Assembly: GCA_019677205.1 (NCBI GenBank)
Contig: JAAMXY010000025.1
Coordinates: 1 to 22,623 of the forward strand
Direction: 5' to 3'
DNA length: 22,623 bases
Origin: Pinguiococcus pyrenoidosus
Taxonomy: Eukaryota; Sar; Pinguiophyceae; Pinguiochrysidales; Pinguiochrysidaceae
The notes under the pieces were generated by a model, which made no database searches, was not told the origin of the DNA, and saw only the letters and a program-made list of their open reading frames with translations. Of this stretch, positions 1 through 8,600 are shown in pieces; position 1 is the stretch's first letter; every line of letters starts with the position of its first letter. The position numbers were made by a program, and so were the translations under genes.

Positions 1-265
1 GCAGCTCTTCCTCCGGTTTCCGCGACTTCAAGGCACCAGCGAAAGGGACGAGGAGGAGGCTAGCGGCATTGATCTCGCGCGGCCATGAGATTCACGAGTA
101 GTCTGGAAATGGAATGCTCAAGATGCCGAGAGGATGGTTTTAGGGATAGGGACTGCGACGCATCGGTACGGTCTGCTGGCTTGTGACCTGAGAGGGTGGT
201 CTTGAGATGAGCATGCTTGCCGCCTCGATCTGATCAAGCCAGGGAGTACGCACAGTCTTTCCTTT
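1..265. other. left edge, no recognisable gene
   Basis: I see no convincing coding sequence here. A 65-codon minus-strand reading frame (118-315) has no family features. Acceptor-like sites on the minus strand (for example TTCCAG near 103) could belong to later exons of the tentative gene starting at 634, but the reading frames after them close quickly or show nothing I recognise. Confidence 0.4.
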
Positions 266-634
266 TTACGTCGGGACTGACGGTGCCGCTTCTCCGACTC
301 GGTCCGGTTGAGCATGCGTCAGCCACCACGGCGGCGCCTTGCCGAGACCCTCACAGGCCATTCTCACAAGCCATTCTTGCACGTCATCCGCGGGCCAATC
401 CTCCACCTCCTCTTCATCCACTTCCACCGCCACCACCTCCCCATCCACCAGCCAGGGCGACGCCTTTGATGGCCGCGTCTGACAGGCGCTGTCACGGGCC
501 GCAGCAATCGACGCAGACGAAAACCCCCTGCGACTGCAGTGTATCGTGTTCGCACTGTGTCTTCGGCTCTGTCCGCTTGAAGGGATGGCGCGATCTGGTT
601 GGCTCCCGGCCTGTGGATTCTGAGCTTCACGCAT
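266..634 (-). CDS. possible 5' part of a gene with a SAM-domain-like start (weak)
   Basis: The minus strand is open from an ATG at 632-634 to a stop at 266-268 (122 codons). It contains an acidic stretch and the motif EDWPADDVQEWL, which resembles the first helix of a SAM (sterile alpha motif) domain, where W-x3-DV-x-x-WL is common. A plausible donor (GTGAGA) follows directly after EWL, so the real exon may end near 360 and continue in exons toward or beyond the left edge. I could not find the rest of a SAM domain in positions 1-360. An acceptor-like CTGTCAG lies just upstream of the acidic segment, so the ATG exon may also be separate. The ATG would be 112 bp from the gelsolin ATG on the other strand, giving a compact divergent pair. 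On the plus strand the same bases read as a proline-rich shadow. Chance coding is a real alternative. Confidence 0.27.
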   Translation of the reverse strand: MREAQNPQAGSQPDRAIPSSGQSRRHSANTIHCSRRGFSSASIAAARDSACQTRPSKASPWLVDGEVVAVEVDEEEVEDWPADDVQEWLVRMACEGLGKAPPWWLTHAQPDRVGEAAPSVPT

Positions 635-645
635 CTTTGCGAGGC

Positions 646-651
646 GATTGG
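646..651 (-). promoter_or_regulatory. candidate CCAAT box upstream of the gelsolin gene
   Basis: GATTGG (CCAATC on the minus strand) lies about 100 bp before the gelsolin ATG, the usual distance for an NF-Y-type CCAAT box. It also sits between the gelsolin ATG and the tentative minus-strand ATG at 634. The same hexamer occurs upstream of two other plus-strand genes in this window. This is a motif match only, with no mapped transcription start. Confidence 0.3.
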
Positions 652-746
652 TTCGCTCGCATGAACGAAGATGTGTTGTGGAAGACAGCGCCGCAAGCCT
701 TCGAGATCGTGGGCAGAACGCAGAGAGCCGCAGCGACAGCACTACC

Positions 747-1901
747 ATGCTCAAGTTTCTCTTCGACCAAGCCCAAGCCTTCACATGGAGCACCGATGGC
801 GCGCCCCTGGCGGAGTCTAACGTCGCGCACATCGGCAGCGACGCGGACAAGGCCGCGCGAAAGGCCGCGGCGCAGACGGAGGACGCGTGGATCGGTGCCG
901 GCGACGCCCCGGGAGTGCAGGTGTGGCGCATCGAGCAGTTCCAGGTGGTGGAGTGGCCCAAGGAAGAGTATGGGAACTTCTACAAGGGAGACTCGTACAT
1001 CGTCCTCCACACCGTCGTCGACCCCGACAGTAGGAAGCTGGAATACGATATCCACTTCTGGCTCGGATCCGAGAGCAGCATCGACGAGAAGGGGACCGCA
1101 GCCTACAAGACGGTCGAGCTGGACGATCTGAAGGGCGGGATCGCCGTGCAGCACCGCGAGGTGGAGCAGCACGAGTCCGAGGAGTTCCTTTCGCTCTTCA
1201 AGCACATCAACTACATGGAGGGCGGCGTCGAGAGCGGGTTCCGACATGTTGAGCCGGATGCCTACCTTGCTCGTCTCTTCATGGTTCGCAAGGAGGGCCG
1301 CGACATCGTCAAAGTCATTCAGGTCCCCCTCGCGAGGTCCAGCCTCAACCAGGGCGACTGCTTCATCCTGGACGCCGGCAAGAACATCTTCCTCTGGAAC
1401 GGAGAAGAGAGCAGCCCCTTTGAGCGCAACAAGAGCAATATGGCGGCACGCAACATGGCGAATGATCGTTGCGGCCACGCGCGGGCGGTGTCGTGGGAGG
1501 AAGATCCCGAAACCTTCTGGATGCTCCTCGGAGGCGAGGGGCCCGTCGCTTCGGCTGAGGAGGGAAACATCATCGCCCATCGCCTTAGCAACCAAGATAT
1601 TGGCGACGAACCCGTCTTGTACAAGCTCAGCGACGCGAATGGCGAGCTGATGTTCTCCGAGGTTGCCCGCGGGAATCTCCGCATGAGGATGCTCGATAGC
1701 TCCGATGTCTTCGTTGTGGACGACGGCAGCGAGATTTTCGTTTGGATCGGGCGCCGTTCATCGGACCTCGAGAAGAGCAAGGCCCTGGTCACGGCCTCGC
1801 AGTACCTGGAGTCCAATGGCAAGCCGGACCACACGCCCATCCACGTCTTCCGCGAAGGTCGCCGGCCCAAGAACGCTCGTTGGAAGCAGATCATGCAGTG
1901 A
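747..1901 (+). CDS. gelsolin/severin-like actin-binding protein
   Basis: An intronless gene of 384 residues. Proteins of this family bind actin, and many sever or cap filaments under Ca2+ control in the cytoplasm. The sequence shows three gelsolin-like repeats. The first (about residues 50-170) contains VQVWRIEQFQVV, YKGDSYIVLHT and IHFWLGSESS, the classic G1 core. The second (about 185-290) has the LFMVR, GDCFILD and IFLWNG strands. The third (about 295-384) has LYKLSD, DVFVVDDG and IFVWIGRRSS. Three repeats in about 380 residues match severin/fragmin rather than six-domain gelsolin or villin, and there is no villin headpiece. I start at the ATG at 747 (context ACCATGC); the frame is open further upstream to 648 but without an earlier ATG. 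It converges on the aminopeptidase gene, whose stop codon is 322 bp away. Specific Ca2+ dependence and severing activity are not deduced. Confidence 0.9.
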   Translation: MLKFLFDQAQAFTWSTDGAPLAESNVAHIGSDADKAARKAAAQTEDAWIGAGDAPGVQVWRIEQFQVVEWPKEEYGNFYKGDSYIVLHTVVDPDSRKLEYDIHFWLGSESSIDEKGTAAYKTVELDDLKGGIAVQHREVEQHESEEFLSLFKHINYMEGGVESGFRHVEPDAYLARLFMVRKEGRDIVKVIQVPLARSSLNQGDCFILDAGKNIFLWNGEESSPFERNKSNMAARNMANDRCGHARAVSWEEDPETFWMLLGGEGPVASAEEGNIIAHRLSNQDIGDEPVLYKLSDANGELMFSEVARGNLRMRMLDSSDVFVVDDGSEIFVWIGRRSSDLEKSKALVTASQYLESNGKPDHTPIHVFREGRRPKNARWKQIMQ

Positions 1902-2223
1902 AAGCGGAGAGAAAAGATGGCGTCGGCGGGTGGCACGGCGAGAGCATTTTCGGACGTAACTACAGTGTGCGTGCGCTTTCGGACCAAGGTGCGGCGCGTC
2001 TTGTGGACCACAGGAGTTCCCCAAGCGACTCCTCTTTTATATATAAGGACTCGACAAAGCAAGGAGTAACACTGAACATACTTCTTGACAACTCTGATGT
2101 CTCTGCCTTGGAAACGAAGCGCCCCCCCCCCCCTTCGCGCTCTCCCTGGGGCCTTCACTCCGCTCGTCCTCCCCTTGACGAGTCCAGCATTGTGAGATTT
2201 TCTGCCTTGTGCGTTTCGTCCGC
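1902..2223. other. convergent intergenic region between gelsolin and aminopeptidase genes
   Basis: The 322 bp between two stop codons presumably hold both 3' UTRs and polyadenylation sites. I see no AATAAA. There is a run of eleven C at about 2121-2131 and an AT-rich TTTTATATATAAGG at 2035-2048. The latter looks like a TATA box, but it lies between two 3' ends, so I do not call a promoter. No further gene is visible. Confidence 0.5.
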
Positions 2224-4113
2224 TTACCAACCGCTGGTGCGGATCAGCTCGACAAGGAGCGCCACGCCGTACCCCGTGGCACGCTGATTCTGTGGAGCGA
2301 AGAAGATGAAGGGCGTCCAGCATCCTTCTGAGCTGTGAACAGCTTACCTGGGCTACGGGGTAGGCCATGTCAATGTGCAGCCAGCGGCCGGTCTCCTGAT
2401 ACTCGCGAAGATGGTTGCCGATGAACTGTGCCGCGCAGCTGACCTGCGCATTGCTCCTGTCTGCAACGCTGCGAAGGAACGCCATCCATCAGCGGTTGTC
2501 AAAGGGCCGCCCAGTGGGATGGACACACGAGGAGCAACCGGCGACTCGTCCACGTGTCCAGGCCGGCGCAAACGACGTACCTGTTCTTCATGTCGGCGAC
2601 TTTCGACGCAAACTCCCCACGATAGAACTCGGGACAGTACGGAACAGCGTGCGCCAGGTCTCCGGAGCTTCTGCCGGCTCGCAAGGTCTGCTCTTCAACG
2701 TCCTCATCGTTGCAGTAGATGGCCGCATGCTTCTGGCCGGTCGCAATGCCTTGAGCCCCGGTCAACGTGCACATATTGATCACGATGTGCGGGTTCAGGT
2801 GCTTCGCCGCAAATGCCACGCCATCCGCCAGGACCAGACGCCCCTCTGCGTCGGTGTTGTTGATTTCCACCGTAAGGCCGGAGTAGAAGGTGTGAATGTC
2901 GTCAGGTCGTGTCGCCAGCGGTCCAACCGCGTTCTCCGCCAGGCAAAGAAGGCAGTAGAGCGGTTTTTGCGGGACCCCAGCGGCCACGGCAGCTCGGAAA
3001 GCGCCGAGGATGCCGCTCGCACCTCCCATGTCTTTCTTCATGCCGGGCATGCCCGTCTTGGTCTTGATGCTCAGTCCACCGGTGTCGTAGACAATGCCCT
3101 TCCCAACAAGGATGGTGGCCGCGTCTCCGGAGGTCGTGCCGGGGGGGAAGTACGAAAGGATCGCGAGGGCTGGCGGGTGCGTGGCTGCCTTGCCGACTCC
3201 GAAGATCCCCCCAAAGCCTCGCCTCTGCAGCTCGTCGCCTTCTATCACTTCCAAGGCGACTTTCGCAGGATCCTCTCCGCGGTGCGCAAGGCTCTTCTTC
3301 AGGGAATCCACAACGCTTCCGGCGAAGCGCACCATCTCGGTGGTGTTCAAGATGTTGCACGGCATGTCGACCAGCATGGCGGAGAAACGAATGGCGCGCA
3401 TGGTCTCCAGCAGCGTGCTTGCCGCGCTCGCGGACAGCTCCTCACTGAAGCTCACGCTAATCCTGCGGCCGCGAAGCTTCTCCGCCACCGCGTCTCTCCC
3501 GTGCCAAGCAGGAAACGCGCGCGCAACGGCACATCCCTGGAAGTCGCTGAACTCAGGGGAGGCCAGCTGGAGGGAAGCCAGGCGCGGCAGGCGATCGATG
3601 AGCTTACCATGGCAAAGACGTGCTCAGGCTGCTCGGCGACGCAGTGCACGTGCACATCGTCCGTCGCTGACGCAAGGCTTCGCAGTGCGCTCAAGATCCC
3701 GTCCGGGCGACACGGGCTGTTGTGTCGACTGCGCGCGGACGGCAGCACGACCAACACGACGCGGCGCAGCGAGGCATTGGGGTCCACTCTCAGCAGCAAA
3801 ACATCGCGAGACGCCGAAGTGTATTTCGGTTGTCCAACCACACAGGCCGCCGCCTGGAGCAGCTGCTTCTCGGTCTCGGACACGTCCAGCAGCTGGCGAA
3901 GCTTCTCCACGTCCTCCCTGCGGCAAAGAATATGAGCTCTGCACTCTGCGAAAGGTTGGGCCCTTCCGTCGCCGTTGCCGTTGCCGTTGCCACCGCGTCT
4001 TACCCGAGCAACCTGTTGAGCTGCGCCGGAAACCCGACCAGAGCCACCAGGACGGGGTTCTCTGGCTTCTCGTCCCCACCAAGCAGCCTCAGAGACTCGT
4101 CGGCGGTTGCCAT
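2224..4113 (-). CDS. NPEPL1-type M17 leucyl aminopeptidase
   Basis: A metallo-aminopeptidase of family M17 that removes N-terminal residues from peptides, probably in the cytosol, since I see no clear targeting peptide. Coding exons, in order: 4113-4004, 3917-3608, 3536-2581, 2456-2348, 2283-2224; joined they give 514 residues with all phases agreeing and GT-AG introns of 86, 71, 124 and 64 nt. The N-terminal region (1-155) carries SRHNSP and ends in ARAFPAW, as in animal NPEPL1. The catalytic domain shows VGKGIVYDTGG (Lys286, Asp291), the active-site Lys298 in LSIK, KKDMGG (Asp309) and the M17 signature NTDAEGRL (367-374, with Asp369, Glu371 and Arg373). All expected metal ligands are present. 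The C-terminus has ADMKN, GRWLHIDMAYPV and RATGYGVALL across the last three exons. It shares a 344-bp divergent upstream region with the thioredoxin gene. The length is close to the 520 or so residues of NPEPL1. The family is secure; the exact substrate is unknown. Confidence 0.92.
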
Positions 4114-4457
4114 TGTGCGCCTGAAAACCAACGTGCCGCTAAGAGTGCGGCGCCCAACTTCGCCTTTGGGCCGCAGCGTCGGATCCTCCTTCTGTCACAA
4201 AGATAGAGCGGGCGACACCGGCTGATCAGCTGACAGACGGGCGAGGACGGCGCGGTTCAAGATAAGAGCCCGCCCACGGTAGCTGTCCAGCTGTCACGAT
4301 ACTGCGCCTAGCCACAAATCGGAAATTCGAAAATGAAATCACAAATCACCGTAATCACAGATCGCTTTGGACGCTTCGCTCCCACGCGTCTCTCCTCGGA
4401 AGCCGATCAGCTCTGGGCGTTCCTTTGTGCTTCAAATTTTGCTGGTCGTTGCGGATC
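4114..4457. promoter_or_regulatory. shared divergent upstream region of the aminopeptidase and HCF164-like genes
   Basis: These 344 bp separate the two ATGs and must carry both promoters. A perfect 10-bp palindrome, GCTGATCAGC, lies at 4221-4230. Two CAGCTG E-box-like hexamers occur near 4228 and 4289, and TTCAAATTTT lies 18-27 bp before the thioredoxin ATG. An upstream ATG at 4333 opens an 84-codon frame that overlaps the thioredoxin start out of frame. If transcription begins before 4333 this would be an overlapping uORF. No TATA box is obvious. Confidence 0.4.
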
Positions 4458-5237
4458 ATGCGAAGGGTCGCGACAGGCTTGCTGGGCGCGCTCGCTGTGC
4501 TGGGCCTCACCGGGGAGCGGTCCTGCTCAGCGTTTCTGCTCTTCCGGCAGCCTGCGTTGCAGCGGCCGCCGATGCGAAGGATGTTGAAGGAGTCGGATGA
4601 TGTGCAGGGCCCGTGGATGTCGTCGCTCACGTCGCAGGAAGAGCGTGCTGACGACGCGCCCTGCGTAGACTGCATGGACTCCGCGAAGAGTCTGAAGCGA
4701 GATCGGATGCTTGCCGCTGCCAGCGCAGTCCTCGCGGCCGCCGCCTTTCTCTTTCAGCGAAGCGCTCCCGTCAGTGCGGTCGCGCTCTTGCATCAGATGG
4801 AAGCGGATTCGCCGAGCCTGACCGCTGCGCTCGACAACGGCAAACCGACCATCATCGACATCTATGCGGACTGGTGCGACAACTGCAAGAGCCTCGCGCC
4901 GGTAACGCGCCAGCTCGAGCGCGAGTTCGGCGATTCGGTCAACTGGGTCACGGTCAGGGGGGACGCGGCCTTGAGAGAGAATCAAGCGGTCGTGAGGGCT
5001 TTGCGCGCGGATGCCATCCCTCACTATGCCTTCGTCCGTGCCGACGGCCAGGTTGAGACGTCCCTTATCGGAGCGGTGCCAGCGAGAGTGCTGAGGGATG
5101 ATGTCAAAGCGCTTGCGGAAGGGCGCCAGGTGCCCTTTGTACAGTTCGATAGCTATAGGGGAGCGCCAAGCCACAACATCCGCGATTACCTCGGGAGCGA
5201 TTTCTTCCCTCGCACGGCCCGACCTGAGACGCGGTGA
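4458..5237 (+). CDS. HCF164/TxlA-like thylakoid thioredoxin-fold protein with bipartite plastid leader
   Basis: An intronless gene of 259 residues. HCF164 in plants and TxlA in cyanobacteria are membrane-anchored thioredoxins that pass reducing power into the thylakoid lumen, where they are needed for cytochrome b6f assembly. The redox site is YADWCDNCK, with Cys140 and Cys143, close to the ADWCEVCR of HCF164. A cis-proline motif, AIPHYAF, follows at about 186-192, then a typical LPR-like segment (AVPARVL). The leader has three parts. Residues 1-25 form a hydrophobic signal peptide ending SCSA before Phe26; 26-80 are transit-like; 84-100 (MLAAASAVLAAAAFLFQ) is a second membrane segment. Ala-Phe at the first cleavage point is the ASAFAP-type mark of secondary red plastids. 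An extra CVDC pair (69-72) precedes the anchor. I chose the ATG at 4458 because it gives a compact signal peptide; the frame is open to 4425 without an earlier ATG. Confidence 0.88.
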   Translation: MRRVATGLLGALAVLGLTGERSCSAFLLFRQPALQRPPMRRMLKESDDVQGPWMSSLTSQEERADDAPCVDCMDSAKSLKRDRMLAAASAVLAAAAFLFQRSAPVSAVALLHQMEADSPSLTAALDNGKPTIIDIYADWCDNCKSLAPVTRQLEREFGDSVNWVTVRGDAALRENQAVVRALRADAIPHYAFVRADGQVETSLIGAVPARVLRDDVKALAEGRQVPFVQFDSYRGAPSHNIRDYLGSDFFPRTARPETR

Positions 5238-5697
5238 TGACCGCAAGGCCTGCGTGAAGCGACGAAGCCTCTGATCTGGTCTGATCTGGTCTGTACACAA
5301 AGCAAGTCAAAGGGCGTCGTGGTCCGGATACTAGATGTGAATCCCTTCCCACGAAGGCGAAGTGGGCCGAGCAAGCGACCGGAGTTTCTTCTTAGTTCGT
5401 GGGCGAGCGCGTTGATACGTCGCGGGCTCGAAAACACTCGATACCGAAAACACTCGGTCCCGAAAACACTCGATCCCGAAAACGCTCGGTCCCGAAAACA
5501 CTCGGTCCCGAAAACGCTCGGTCCCGAAAACACTCGGTCCCGAAAACACTCGGTCCCGAAAACACTCGGTCCCTCGTTCCATTCACGCTGCCAATTGGAT
5601 CGAGGACCACGCCGCAAGGATGTCCGTAGAACATCTTCGCCAGTGAGGCTGCGGCAGACGTCCCACTCGGACCCGTGCTTGTGGCAGGCCGAGCGTG
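5238..5697. other. convergent intergenic region with tandem repeat
   Basis: The 460 bp between the thioredoxin stop and the kinesin stop contain a short CTGATCTGGT duplication (about 5271-5291) and the nine-copy 16-bp array at 5429-5572. Apparent long reading frames here exist only because the repeat lacks stop codons in several frames; I see no gene. Confidence 0.6.
5429..5572 (+). repeat. tandem repeat, nine copies of a 16-bp unit
   Basis: Nine head-to-tail copies of CGAAAACACTCGGTCC with a few substitutions. Units 1 and 3 carry GAT in place of GGT (unit 1 also ends AC rather than CC), and units 4 and 6 have GCTCGG in place of ACTCGG. There are no spacers, so it is not a CRISPR. The unit length is not a multiple of three, and the array sits between two convergent 3' ends. 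It is a minisatellite, probably variable in copy number between strains. Confidence 0.95.
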
Positions 5698-8600
5698 TCA
5701 AGGATTGTTCAGGGATGCATCCGTCTCTTGTGCCTCCTTCAGCTTCTCGCCAGTCCGTGAGCCTGGTGCGTCTGAGCAAGCGCCCTCTTCTGTGCGGTGC
5801 TCCTCCGCCTCCCCCAGCGCTACCGGCTCCGCCTTTGTCACGGGCTCGCCTTTGAGTTCGGCCACCTGTCGGATGCGTTGTCAAAGCTAGGTATCGGAGA
5901 CGTGACGGACGTTCCTCTCGGTTTTGGCTGGTGACCGCGTCACTTCACCTCTCTCATGAGCCCGAAGATCTGTCTCTGGAGCGCGTCCTTGTCCTTCCGC
6001 AGCTGAAGAACCTCCGCCTGTTCCCACGCGCTTGCTCCTTTAGGCAATCGACGAGACGGAAAGCAGCTTCCGCAGCTTCCGCAGCTTGCGCATTACCTGC
6101 AAGGTGGCGGCGTCCTCAGCCGTCAAGTCCTTCGCCAGAGGCATCTCGGTGCCCATGATGGAAGCCCGCACAAGGGCGCTCGCTGAGGAGATTGCATGCT
6201 TCGGCACGTGGAGCACGGGGGACGCGAACACGCGAATCTCCATTCCCGTTTCCTGTTGCAGAAATGCGAGATGCTCTTCCGTGACCTGCGGGATGTGGAT
6301 GATGGCCGTGTAGTCCGAATCTTCGACCGCAAACCTCGGCGAGCTGGTGTTCTGCTCAACAGTCTCAGTGTAGTACGTCTCGGTCATGAACCTGAAAGCG
6401 CAGTACGACTTCTCGGCGACGACGGGGAGGCCGGTCGCTTGGCGAATCGTAACTCGATACGTCCAGGGCTGGCCCAGCAGGTCTTCCGGATCGTGCACGA
6501 CGAGCTCATCGCCAGCCTGGCTTCGCGGGGGGCCAGCCGGAATGTTCCCGTCCACATCCGGGGGCCCGGCGAGGGGCTCCCAGTCGACGGTCAGCTTCCC
6601 TAACGTTCTGAAGGGCGCCGTGGGCGTTCGGAGATCGAGGTGTCGGTCCTCCTCTTCGGCGCCAAGCAGGTAGACGAAGTAATCCAAGAACTGCGTCGCG
6701 ACAGCAACCTCCGTGGTCGTGCCGAACATCAATCGTACCGGGTCATTGCTCTCGTCGACGGTGTACTCCCGATCATTCTCGATGGCATTCCGCAGATTCC
6801 GCACCTCGTCGCCCATGATCGCGAGACCCTTGCTAAACTCGAAAGTGTCGATGCAAATGTCTTCCGTGCGGCCGTCGACTTCGGTCTTCTTCACCATTAC
6901 CTTCACCTTGTCGATACCCAGGGGATGGTCCGACTTCTGCAGCTTCACTTCGAAGTCCAGATTGCTGCGGCAAAGCCGATTCGCCAGCTCCTTGGCCTCC
7001 CTGGTGCGCACCATGAGATCCATGATCTCCTTGTCTAGCGCCGCGATCATCTTCGCCTTCTGCTCTTCTCTGTCAATCTCCTCCGTGCTGGCTCCCTGAG
7101 CCATCATCTGCTGCTTGTGTCTCTCAAACTCTGCCTTCTGCTCTTCGAAAGCCTTGCGCGCCTCCTCCAACTTCCGCTTCTCCTCGTCGTCAGCGGCCCC
7201 TCCCCCGCTGAGACGCTGCCGCCTGAGCCCTTCGTGGAATTCTTCCAGCGCGTCCTCTGCCGCTGGTTTCTCCTGTCCTTCCGGAAGGCCCGGGGCTCGG
7301 AACAGGAGGAGCTCTCCGCCCATCACGATTCGATCCCAAGTCTTGAGGACCTTCCGGTCGCCCTCCCCCACGGGCTCCCCGTTGTGGAAGGTCTCCCCCC
7401 GCCCGCCGACCAGCGTAAAGATTGGCGCCGGATCAAGCTGGTCCAGCGTCCCCTCCCCGGCGTGTAAGCTGTCAAAGCTCACGTTGGCCACCTCCACCAC
7501 GCAATGATCCCGTACCACCCCCAGCGCCAGCGGAGAGACGTCGCCTCGGACCCCAAAGGCTGTCTGCGGCTTGCGCAGGATGTACATGACACGGCCGTCT
7601 CGGTAGGGATCTTCGTCAAGGTTGATGAAGTGCGGCAAGGCGGTGTCGCGCTCGAAGTGCGCCAGGGCGATGCCTCGGGCGGCGTAGTCCGCCCGCTGCC
7701 GCTGGAGAGCGACGTCCGACTCGTCCGCCTCCGCATCCTCGCCCTCCAGAACGCCGGCCAGCTGCGCCTGCTTGGCTCGCAGCATCTCCTGGAGCTCTTC
7801 CACCTCCGACGAAGCCTGCAGCTGCTTGTTCTGCTGCTGCAGCTGAGACACCATGAGCTTCATCTGCTCCAGCTCCTCCATCAGGCGGCGCTCTGCCGCC
7901 GACGCCGCAATCGTCGCCTTCTTGGGCTGCAGCTTGATGACGGACGCGTTCTTGGCAAACCCGAGGGTGGCGAAGGTGTACTTGTGATACTCCACCTCCG
8001 GCCGAACCGCGCAGAAGAGATACGTGCGTGCTTGCAGCATTGTGTCCTTGAGGTACTTGCACAGGAAGTAGCTGTTGCAGCCGGGAATGGTCTTGCCGGG
8101 CTTGAGCTTCTTGGCTTTGATCGCCTCGGCCATCTTCATGAAGAACTGCGCCATCTCGGTGAGCGACAGGTTGATCTTCTTGCCCTGATCCTGCAGCTCC
8201 TTCGTCTTGCGCTGATCCGGATGCGGACCGATCAGGTCGTGGTCAATCGTCCCATCCGCGTGCGCCACGGTCTTGTAGTTGGCGTAGTAGATGTCCCCGG
8301 CCGGCTCCGTGCCAGCCAGGTCGCACACGTACACCCTGCCCCGCTGCTTGCGCGTGGGGTCGTCCGGGTTGGGCTTCTCGACCTCCAGAGTCAGGATGCA
8401 GTGGCCCCTCGTCGACTGGTGATTGAACTGCGTGGGAGAGATGGCCTTCCTGGCGTTGGCCTCCATGAACTTGCTGCGCAGCTCATCCCAGGAGTGCAGC
8501 ACGGCGTGGGAGCACCAGTCGATGTCTGTGAAGCCATCCTCGTCTTTCTTCATCCCCTTCTTGTAGTTGTTCTCCTGCCCCACCGGCGACATGAGATCCC

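Noticed and set aside
217-1131. 304-codon plus-strand frame rich in Pro, overlapping the gelsolin start
   Set aside because: Low-complexity composition and no family features; its second half is an out-of-frame shadow of the gelsolin gene.
627-1595. 322-codon minus-strand frame
   Set aside because: Antisense of the gelsolin gene; the GC-rich third-position bias keeps it open. The gelsolin domains on the plus strand are unmistakable.
2035-2048. TATA-box-like TTTTATATATAAGG
   Set aside because: It lies between two convergent 3' ends, with no gene start nearby on either strand.
2415-3935. 506-codon plus-strand frame
   Set aside because: Antisense of the M17 aminopeptidase exons and introns; no domains.
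5429-5572. CRISPR-like array
   Set aside because: Units are directly adjacent with no spacers, in a eukaryotic intergenic region.
5319-5855. Several frames on both strands with repeating KHSVPKTLGPENT-like or FRDRVFSG-like peptides
   Set aside because: They arise from the 16-bp tandem array, which has no stop codon in several frames. A 16-bp period shifts frame each unit, and no flanking domain supports a protein.
5940-6042. Kinesin ending at the first in-frame stops (6040 or 5940)
   Set aside because: In-phase GT-AG introns at 6018-6096 and 5866-5948 join clear coiled-coil coding sequence, so the protein continues to 5698.
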